From assembly GCA_028565635.1 (NCBI GenBank), contig JAOXYB010033418.1:1-14254 (forward strand): a stretch of 14,254 nt of DNA. Direction: 5' to 3'. Made by a program: the position numbers and the translations under genes. Positions 1 to 8,800 of this stretch are shown in pieces; the stretch's first letter is position 1; every line of letters starts with the position of its first letter. The DNA is from Phoronis ovalis. Taxonomy: Eukaryota > Phoronida > Phoronidae. The notes under the pieces were generated by a model. It was not told where the DNA came from and searched no databases. It saw only the letters and a list, made by a program, of their open reading frames with translations.

Positions 1-338
1 TAGATGCCAGTCGGCCATTTTGGTTCTGAATGACCCCAAAATCAATAGGCTTCATTGTCACAATGCGAGTAATATATGAATGAAGTTTCAAATGGATATC
101 ACATTGCCTTCTTGAGATATCTCGATAACAGTGAATTTGATGCGGCCGTTACAGGGTAAATCCAAAGTACCTCCAGCCTACTGCTGGGGGTACAATAATA
201 TATGCTTAAATGATATGTTACGTTTTGAAATGTTTCAAGCTATTGACATTATTTGGGGTCACTATAAGTCCGAAATGCTCCGATTCAATTATTTGTTTTA
301 ATTGATAACAAAAGTAACTAGTATACTACATGGGCATA
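1..338. other. Upstream repeat-like DNA, no gene
   Basis: I see no gene here: all frames are broken by stops. The stretch at about 20-125 has the look of a dispersed, formerly coding or SINE-like invertebrate repeat, but I cannot name the family. At 172-198 there is a short hairpin: GTACCTCCAGC pairs, with one G-T pair, with GCTGGGGGTAC around a five-base loop. Nothing else is recognisable in this stretch. Confidence 0.35.
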
Positions 339-417
339 GCACAGCTCACCAAAAGCCTTTGTCATGTTGGAAGTATGAAAAACTTTAAGACTGTGGGTAG
401 GTGGTTCATCTGCCGTT

Positions 418-563
418 AGTCCTGATTTTGTGAGTCTGCGCTACGCCTCAGACAACTTCAAATGTCACAAATCCTTATATAGGAAATCACAGTGAAAGTG
501 ACCAAACATCCAAAAAGTATGTAATCCTTACCATACGAATTAAAATATTATACTTCTGATACC
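418..563 (+). repeat. Left arm of a large inverted repeat
   Basis: Read on the + strand, this segment matches the reverse complement of 1433-1586. Shared blocks include AATCACAGTGAAAGTGACCA and GTAATCCTTACCATAC, with one indel of about 11 nt. A shorter match (GCACAGCTCAC at 339-349 against 1689-1699) suggests the original arms reached further out and have decayed. The arm stops exactly where the TCTATAGA element begins, which suggests that element inserted into it. The family is not recognised. The arms could be duplicated pseudo-exonic DNA or the ends of a foldback transposon. Confidence 0.75.
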
Positions 564-640
564 GTCCCTTATGAAAAATTTCTATAGAATTGTCTATAGA
601 ATTCTATAGAAAACTCTATAGAATTCTACAGATTTTATTT

Positions 641-716
641 TTTTTGTGAAATGGTTATAACATTTTGACACTGCTGATTTTGATGCTTATGAATATTTAT
701 CAATTTAATAATTGTA
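641..716 (+). repeat. Direct repeat copy 1 inside the TCTATAGA element
   Basis: Nearly identical to 867-946. Both run from TTTTGTGAAATGG through a segment ending ATTTAATAATTGTA, with a 2-nt AT insertion in the second copy. Each copy is followed or preceded by TCTATAG clusters. This indicates a tandem duplication of about 227 bp (spacer plus array) after the element formed. Confidence 0.85.
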
Positions 717-866
717 TAGAATTCTATAGAAAATCCTATAGAGCTCCTTATAGAATTCTATAGAGCTCTCTATAGAATTCTATAGAGCTTTCTATATAAT
801 TCTATAGAGTGCTCTATAGAGCTTTCTCTATAGAATTGTATAGAATGTTCTGTAGGATTTTTTTCT

Positions 867-946
867 ATTTTTGTGAAATGGTTATAACATTTTGACACTG
901 CTGATTTTGATGCTTAATATGAATATTTATCAATTTAATAATTGTA
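867..946 (+). repeat. Direct repeat copy 2 inside the TCTATAGA element
   Basis: Partner of 641-716, same orientation and almost identical by eye, differing by a 2-nt insertion in the middle. The near identity implies the duplication is much younger than the diverged terminal repeats of the element. Confidence 0.85.
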
Positions 947-1432
947 AAGCTAATATTTGTTAAATTACCATAACTGAGCAATTCCTAATAAAAACAATTA
1001 AACTAATTAATTTATTAATTGCTTAATGCCCTAATTAAACAAAAAAAATTATGAAATCCCAAAAGTGTTTTCCATATAGGTACAACAGAATGTTTACTCT
1101 CAGAACTATAATATAAGCTTATAGGGAAGCTCTATAGAATTTCTATAGAGCTCTATAGAGGCTCTATAGAATTTCTATAGAGCTCTATAGAATCTCTATA
1201 GAATTCCATAGAACATTTTCGTAAGGGGTGTGCTTCAATTTCAATAACAATTGCAATTCAATCAACTAGTATTCCAATCACTATTGGAACAGCCTGCACT
1301 GCCACATACACAAAAAATATGCAAACACTATCCTAAAGTCACAGTGGAAGACATACTCCCAGGAGAAATATGACTTTAATATTTTTTGACTTTAATGCCA
1401 GTGCAGTTTATGTTAAATTTCAATAGGCACAG

Positions 1433-1586
1433 GGTATCAGGAGCATAATATTGTATGGTAAGGATTATATACTTTCTGGATGGTTGGTCACTTTCACTGT
1501 GATTAGCTACAAGGATTCGTGACGTTTGGCAAGCCTCACCGTCAGAAGTTATCTGAGGCATAGCACGAACTCACGAAATCGGGACT
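1433..1586 (-). repeat. Right arm of the large inverted repeat
   Basis: Reverse-complement partner of 418-563, roughly 80% alike by eye over the aligned blocks. The span 1232-1432, between the TCTATAGA element and this arm, holds no feature I recognise. A minus-strand reading frame of 61 codons runs through this arm, but the same stretch in the left arm is closed by stops, so I do not call it a gene. A third, more diverged copy of the core lies at 1725-1778 in the orientation of the left arm. Confidence 0.75.
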
Positions 1587-1850
1587 ATTCTGCTGTCATC
1601 TTTCCCTTTCAGACTACTAAACCCTTGTACTGGGGAGTCTGTATTCCTGGTTCATGACGTTCTGCACTAGCTCTTGATAATCTGACCTGTGAGCTGTGCG
1701 AACAGTTATGGACTCTTACACAGCCGATTACAGTGAAACTGCAAGTGCCCAAACTTCGAAATATATGTAATTCCTACTGAATGAGTTCCAGATACTCTCT
1801 GATTATCCAACTTCAGCTCTCACTTCTCCTAACACCATTTGTAGTAGGAG
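1587..1850. other. Flank with a diverged third copy of the arm core
   Basis: At 1725-1778, TACAGTGAAACTG followed by CCCAAACTTCGAAA and TATATGTAATTCC resembles the core of the left arm at 485-535, with a 6-nt insertion. The rest shows no open frame or RNA structure that I can identify. Confidence 0.45.
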
Positions 1851-1858
1851 AAACAAAA

Positions 1859-2418
1859 CCCGGGGGGGGGGGGTACTCGAGTTATTTTTTGGTGGGGGTG
1901 TGCAGCCGAGTTGAAAATTTTGGATTTGGATTGCTACCCACTGTTTACAGCAAATAATTTTGATTAATTTTAGGTTTGTATCTATAATTTCATAAATAAA
2001 TTTTGGAATTTGGTTTGTATCTGTGAGTTTGCGTAAAAATGGATTGCTATACCCAAATATTTTAAAATTTTGGATTGCTACCCTAATATTTCACAAAATT
2101 TGGATTGCTACCCTAACATTTTCAAAAATTTGGATTGGGTTTGCTACCACAAGCTAAAATTTTGGATTGGGTTTGTTAAGTTATGCTCAAATAGGATTGA
2201 AGAGTAGCACCATCTATTGTATTTGTTTATTATTATGTAATAAACTCCCAGCATGCCAAGCGCTCTCCTCGGCTGCTGTTTCACTCATGAAAGACTTGTT
2301 CATTTTTCTCTCGTTATATCCACGATCATTGCAGTCATCGTTATGGCTTCATCATCTTCGTCAACAGGGTTCCGCGGCACATCCCCGTAGTCAAAAAACA
2401 TTGAGTACCCCCCCCGGG
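1859..2418. mobile_element. 560-bp non-autonomous DNA element, 8-bp TSD
   Basis: The ends are inverted: CCC, a G12 run and TACTC on the left, and GAGTA, a C8 run and GGG on the right. They are flanked by a perfect direct duplication AAACAAAA at 1851-1858 and 2419-2426. An 8-bp duplication is typical of hAT (and P) transposons, so a hAT-like MITE is the best guess, although the G-rich terminus is unusual. The left half is a series of roughly 35-bp AT-rich subrepeats. The right half (about 2180-2400) is less AT-rich and could be a remnant of internal transposon sequence. No transposase domain is recognisable. It lies about 345 bp upstream of the ZRSR2 start codon. Confidence 0.8.
1914..2178 (+). 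repeat. Degenerate ~35-bp subrepeats (ATTTTGGATTGCTACCC)
   Basis: The core AAATTTTGGATTGCTACCC recurs with variants (TTTGGTTTGTATCTG, TTGGATTGGGTTTGCTACC) at an irregular spacing of about 32-40 bp, at least seven times. It is entirely inside the 8-bp-TSD element. Subterminal repeats of this kind often serve as transposase-binding sites, but that role is inferred here. Confidence 0.7.
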
Positions 2419-2426
2419 AAACAAAA

Positions 2427-2763
2427 TTCTTTCAAACTTCTTTGTTTTGATTTTTTGTGTGTTGTGGTTTGATCGACAGTTTACATACATTCTATTACAA
2501 TTACATGAATTTGCCTAATTTCTATTTTGTAACGTTGCCTTTATAAAAAATTATCAATAGTGCTAATTTTATAAATGATTAAGCCATAAACTTACCAGTA
2601 TGAGAAGAACTAAGAAAAAATTCTGGCAGCTATTTTTGGCAGCTTCTGGTTACTGTGTAAAACGTAATAGGTTTCTGCGTTACTGGTATACGAGATTTCT
2701 CGAGAGGGAAGAAAAGTTAGGCGAATACTGTTTGTGCAGGTGCTTCGAGTGGCCGCTACTGTC
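2427..2763 (+). promoter_or_regulatory. Presumed promoter and 5' UTR of ZRSR2
   Basis: This is the only unique-looking DNA between the repeat block and the first coding exon. A TATAAAAAA stretch at 2542-2550 lies about 215 nt before the start codon and could be a TATA box, although the region is AT-rich enough for that to be chance. The 100 nt before the ATG are less AT-rich. An in-frame TAG at 2668-2670 followed by no earlier ATG supports 2764 as the first possible start. The transcription start cannot be seen, and a further upstream non-coding exon is possible. Confidence 0.35.
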
Positions 2764-2810
2764 ATGATGGCAAGCTTGATATCAGAAATTCAGAATAAGA
2801 CGAAACTTAG
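2764..2810 (+). CDS. ZRSR2: ZRSR2 exon 1, coding part (start codon)
   Basis: It encodes residues 1-15 plus two bases of codon 16. It has two consecutive ATGs (2764 and 2767) and ends with CTTAG before a strong donor GTGAGT. The split codon AG|T joins to exon 2 to give Ser followed by HKKW, the spot where vertebrate ZRSR2 has SHKKY. That join is the main reason for placing the first exon here, 1.7 kb upstream. Which ATG is used is undecided. Confidence 0.8.
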
Positions 2811-5800
2811 GTGAGTTGTATAAGGCATAATCCAGACGGAAAATACAACAACAACATAATCTTATAATCTACGGAACGAGAAACAATTTATTGGAAAGGC
2901 TTAGTTTTATAACTAGCTGTGAATTTACTTTATAATTAGTTTATTACCATTAAAACAAGTACGAATATCGAATTTCCTGGGTGGGGATTATACTTATAGC
3001 TAGGTCTATCTTACTCACATTCAGCTGACGATCAGAGCATGTTATAATATTTTTAAATCAATAAATATTAATTATGATACACTATCCCTGTAGTCTACTA
3101 CTGTTCATATAGAATATGACACAGATGCCTTATGGCTTACGCGACGGAGCTAGCTCGTAGCCGTAGGGTCATGGACCACACTCCACAGTGCTGTGGACTA
3201 TTGAAGATTTGGTGTCTTTACTCTAGTGCGTGAAGTGAACCGTGGAAAACAATTTAGTTCAGTAACTTCAACAGTTTTAACACTGTCTGGGTCAGCGTCT
3301 GGGCCATGACACTATGACTCTCCCACAGGCACAGGCCATGTAAAGTCTGCAAGATGGAAATTTCACGTTGGTCTGAGTGGTAATGAACTTGAGTGCTAAA
3401 AGTCACTTTGAAGAGTATTAATCAAGCCTCAAGTGACAGATAACTCAAGAAGGAGTATCAGAAATAAACAAAAGACAACAATTTTGGTTTGAATTTATTA
3501 AATTTTATGACACACGGTGAGTGTTTTTGAAAGGGGCTAACTTCTACTGGTTTTAACATTATCTGGGCCATGACCCTACGGCTTCGCCGCAGGCAAGCGA
3601 TATTAGGATCATGAAGCCAGGACTATAGGCTAATCAACATGAGTACGTGCTGCCCCTCTTGATCTACATCCATCGCATAAAGGAATATTAACCTCATCTT
3701 CTCATGTTATCAAGAGGAACAGTTTTCCTTGGAAAAACATCCAGCTTCTTGCCAGTTACTTGATGGTAATGTGTTATGATTGGGTATTTGTCATGTTCAT
3801 TCATATTATCCATAGTTATACATATGCAAACTTGTATGACCGTTTGTAAGTCATTCTGCTACCGGCTCACTGGAAATAATACCACCTTCATGCCAACCCT
3901 GTTTAACCAAAACCAAAGTATAATACTCTGATGTCTGGTGACTTGGCACCAAGTCAATCGACAAAGTACTGGTTCATGATCAGGATTAAGACATCCTAAT
4001 CTGCTTGCCTTCACCCAGCAGGTACTCTGTTCACAGGGCTGTATGGGAATTTCAAACATGTCCCTTCTTTGATTTGGTCCCAAATATAAAAAAAATCTGC
4101 TGTAAAAACCAGTTAACTGCAGAGTCTTGCTGAGACATTAACTGTGTTTATATTCAAGAACTCGTAGCCTTCAACTTTTTTTCTCAGCAACGAACAAGTA
4201 AGAGACTGCTACAACTGCAAGATGGTACCACATAGATTTTTCAAATTATATATTTATTGCTGCCTATATAATTTCAAGCTTGGATTTGGTTGCTGCTGAT
4301 GGCAGTAATTTTGGACATGCTCTGCCACTCTTTTCTGTATTCGAAAAAACCTCATGCCACCATTTTGCCAAGAATGCTACCATAGTTGGCCATGTATTAA
4401 GGAAGAGGGGCCTCAGTAAATAATACCATATCCCATGTTTGGATGGTATTATGTTACTTTTGTATAGTACTAGTGGCTGCAGAGTTTACTAAACTTGTGT
4501 TGTTTCAGTCATAAAAAATGGAAAGCACTACAAAAGAAAGAGAAAAGGAGGCTTAAGAGAAGAGAAGAAGCCATTTCTAGAGATGAAGCTGCGATGAAAG
4601 GTAAAATAGTGGAATTAATATTTCAATTTTCTTACAAAATGTTTTGGACTAGAGCAATAAATTGCACTAAACTAGCATGGAGGAGTTTTTGAAAATTTTA
4701 TAAATATATTTACCTCCCCTAAAATGGCTTCTTAGGTCATATGATCAAATTCAAACTATATATAGATAAAACTAATAATTTGTGCGTTTAATATAAAGTA
4801 CTATACTTTTATGAGTTTTGTCTATCTGTACGTTTTAATTGTTAAAACACAGGTTGAAATAAACGGACACCTCAGTGTCACTAGACCTTAAAATTTTCAT
4901 TTTTCAGTTTTAGAACTAAAGGAACTTTTGCCATCACACCAAACTTTAGTTCATACTCAAGAACAAAGAGAACAACAGAAAAAAGAAGAGGAGGAGAAAG
5001 AGAGGTATAAAGGGAGTTCGTAGTTCACTGTTAGGTTAACCTGGGCCAAGAAAAGTATGTTTATTTCCTCTAACGGTTTGGAAAAAATAGGGTAATAGGT
5101 AATTTTTTTGCATCTGCTTTGTTAATCTTTTAATTGTGTCTTCCATGTTTTGATCAGTAAGAAAATACCTACCAACCTAACCTTTTTTCACACCGTTAGC
5201 AGAAACAAAAAATTTTTTAGGCCTTGCCTGAACTTGATTCTTTATTAATTGATAAATATTTTTATAATTGTCTCCTTCATAATTTAGAGTTTTTGGATAC
5301 ATCTTAACAAATGTAATATTACTTTTTATTGCTTACAGATATTTCATTATGTGAATTCTGGCCAGAACGGATGTCTTATTGAGCTAGTATTTTAAAAATA
5401 AGGGTTATGTGAACGCTTGTCATTTAAATATATCGTATAGTCTATAATTTGATTACTCAACCGTTTATTCGTTGTTCAATGATTCGTTATGTCGGTTTCA
5501 CTTAAATAAAAGAAAAACAAAATATCGTTAGTCTAAGATTCCTAACATCAGTAATCTATATAATTATTTAATTTACACAAGGAAACGCCCTGACATCACA
5601 AATAACGATAAGTTAACTAAAGAAAACACCACTATAAAGACTAAAGAATGTAACTATCTACTACTATATATGTATATATTAACAATTCCGGCTCAGTACT
5701 AAATAACAAATAATTAAACACAAAACTTACAACTTATAGAGCTTCTTATGATTAAGCGTTCTGTTCGGATATAAGGTTCAAAATGGTGAGTCTAGCTAGT

Positions 5801-8800
5801 ACAATTTGTCTAATAAGAGCATACAACCAATCAGCAACGGCCGATTAATTTTATCTGAATAGAGTGGTTCAATTAGGCCGATACACAATTACAAAACACA
5901 AATAGAATAGTATGTGGCCGTAACATTCCAGCCCCTGAAACAACACTTGTTTACTTTAAAAATTTTTATTCTGAAGGCAATAACAAAACTAATTTCGTTA
6001 TTGGTCTAACAAAAGTTGACGACAGTTTTAACAGTGACCATTCTAACAAATCCTTTACTATCAACTTTCGTTTCAATAACTCTTCCCATATTCCACTGAT
6101 TTGTATGTACTGTCTCATCTACAACAATTTGGTGCTGGTTCCATTTGGCTATCTCCCTGGACAACTCGCGTTCCACACCACGAAAGTTCGAACCATTGTC
6201 ACTACGGATTTCCTTAACTTCACCCCTACGAACTTTCGAAGAGCTAGTATAAAGGCACTTGTCTCCAAAGATTTTGCAATCTCGATATGAATCGCTCTTA
6301 CAGCTAAACATGTGAACACGACACCATACCGCTTACGCTCCTTTCTGCCCTCCTTTATGATAAATGGTCCGAAGTAATCAATTCCAGTACAGGCAAATGG
6401 TAGCGTGGGTGTGACTCTATCCTTCGGTAAGTCTGCCTTTTTCTGTTCAGATACTGAAGCCTGTAATCTTTTACACTGTACACATTTTTTTAGAATACAT
6501 CGTATACTTGAATTTGCTTTGGTAATCCAGTACCGCTCGCGAAGGTGCCCCATGGTATGATTACGACCTGCATGTCCAAGTTGCGTGTCGTATAATGAGA
6601 TTGGTTACATGACTATTCTTTGGAAGAATTATAAGGTGTCTCATTTCATACGGTATCTCAGCTCTGCTAAGTCTTCCCCCAACACGTAAAATACCATTAT
6701 CCAGAAATGTATTGAGGCGTGAAATGGAACTGTCTTGTGATGGTTTCATCAGTACTAAGAGCAAGCATTTCACCGGGAAATGTTATTTGCTGAACTATCT
6801 TGATTATCTCTACCTCAGCTTCATGTAGTTCCTGAACATTTAATCGCGCATCATGACAATCAGATTTCTTTATTTTCGACATCATACGGTTTACACTAGA
6901 AATCCGTTTAACTGGATCCACTTCCACAAGATCGACTTCGGAAACAATGGATTTACGATCGGCAACCCACTTTTGTAAGTATCGTTTAAAGTGTAAAATC
7001 CATGCAATGGATCGCTTAAGAAGAAACCACTTGTTGTCGGACTTTGTTGAGAAAACTGCGGTCTTCTTCTGAATACCCGAGTTCTTCACTTGAATCATAT
7101 TCATTGAAATCGTATTCGAACATCTTGTGCAAAAGTTCGCGAATATCCACTTCTTTAATACCATCACAAATAGACAGTTGGGGACATGTGGTAGTGTTTG
7201 AGTCAATATTCTGTAGTAGAATACGGTTGCACGTAACGGCGTTGACCATTGCGGCATCGTCTTGTAGAGAGAAAGGACCAGTAAGCGTCCAACCAAGCCA
7301 TGTCAATATATAGCATATGGCCCACCGTTGTGGCTTGGAATAACGTCTCGGGGTTCCAAAGCGTCCGGACAATTACTACCAATCAATAAACCAATGTCAG
7401 CTGGAGAAAGAATATCAGGTATTTCTACATCTCGAAGATAGCTCCATCTCTTCATTACTTCAGAGTCGGGAATTCTATCCGATGTCACTGGAATTTCATC
7501 TCTCGTGTACGTTTTTGGTAGATGTATGAGATTGTTGCCAGCTAAATTATAAACTTGTAGACAGGATATGGCAGTGCTGTCGATTTCGGTTTGTCCATGC
7601 ATGGTAGAAAGTAATAATTTAGTATTGACACCGCTGACGTTTAACTGGTTCTTTAAATTTTCGGTTATGAAACAGCCATTTGACCCATTGTCTAGAAAGG
7701 CATATGTTACAATAGACGATTCTGTTCCCTTTACTTTAATGTTAACGGGTAAAATCGGCATCATGACGTCGCATACTTTACTGATTCCAGACGATTCAGC
7801 TACTTCGCCGGCCCATGTAACACCACAAACGTCGTTGCTCGCTGGGTCGGTTGTAGTCTTTTTATGTCCATCAGTATGCAAGAGTTGACGAGGCTCATGT
7901 ACCTTATCAGTCGTAGTTTTCTGCAATGTGAATCCGTCAATATGGAATGCTGTTGCGTGTCGTTTGTTACACTTTCTACTCGTCTTCTTTCCTTTGCAAT
8001 CCTTTGATAAATGATTATTGCCAAAACATCCAAAACAAAGTATTTTTGTTTTAACAAACTGCTTCTGATCGTCATAGGAGAGCTTTAAGAAATTCTGACA
8101 CATCTAAGTCATGACAGCCGTTACAAAACATACATGATGACTTTAAAGGAGAGCGCGTTGTATCTGCACACGGAACGTTGTCTGACGTACAATTTCGGGT
8201 GTTGGTGATGTTTGCTGCTACATAATTTTGTTTAGCCAATAGACTGCTTTCATTCTTTGTGCCTGAAACAGGGTCTGATAAAACTTTAGCTTCATGACTG
8301 ACGAAATTTACAAAATCTACAAATGACAGTGCGGTACTCAGTAGTTTTAATCTTGTTCGCTTCACGGCGCCATCTGTTGACAAGTGATGAATGAAGTTTA
8401 TACATTAACTCTTGCAGATTCTTTGGATGATTCATTTCTGTTAGATAATGAATGCCCTTCATTGCATTTGAGCAACTCATAAGTGTTACGGAAAATTTAG
8501 CTATAGCATCGCCATCTTCATATTTAATTTTCGGCCAATTAATTAGTTGGTCAACATATGCCATGGCAATATTATATTCTTAACCGTATTTCTCGTCCAA
8601 TAAGCGCTTCGCTTCTAGGTAACCTTTTTGGGGTGCCATATGGACACAGGTTTTCACAAGTTTGTTCGGTTGCCCTGTTGTAAACTGCTCTAAATAGTAG
8701 AGTATCGCTTTGATCAAAAACTTTGCTTTCTACTCTGGTTTGAAATGCTTTAATGAAAGACCTGTATTCTATAGGATCACCAGTGAATTTTCGTATCTCC

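Larger units (their letters stand above)
561..1231. mobile_element. TIR-flanked element with TCTATAGA arrays
   Basis: The ends are imperfect terminal inverted repeats: CCCTTATGAAAAATTTCTAT at about 566-585 against CCCTTACGAAAATGTTCTAT, read from the opposite strand, at the right end. Inside are three clusters of overlapping TCTATAGAATTC/TCTATAGAGCTC palindromes at about 580-632, 713-858 and 1122-1215. Between them lie AT-rich spacers without a reading frame. It looks like a non-autonomous DNA transposon (MITE type) nested in the larger inverted repeat. I could not find a convincing target-site duplication, so the ends are approximate to within a few bases and no superfamily is assigned. Confidence 0.6.

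Noticed and set aside
1376-1561. Minus-strand 61-codon gene in the right palindrome arm
   Set aside because: The homologous left arm has stops in the matching frame, so the frame is not maintained as a complete gene.
2167-2472. Plus-strand 101-codon frame across the end of the 560-bp element
   Set aside because: It has no ATG start, crosses the element boundary and its TSD, and begins inside AT-rich subrepeats.
3859-4083. Minus-strand 74-codon frame in ZRSR2 intron 1
   Set aside because: It shows no family signature, splice context or neighbouring coding exon, and it lies inside an intron of the opposite strand.
5505-5510. Sense-strand AATAAA inside the left LTR as a premature poly(A) site for ZRSR2
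   Set aside because: It is not conserved in the other LTR, no downstream GU-rich context is evident, and such hexamers are common in this AT-rich DNA.
6105-7888. Plus-strand open frames at 6105-6290, 7044-7313 and 7568-7888
   Set aside because: They are antisense to recognisable integrase, spacer and protease codons of the BEL element and have no domain of their own.
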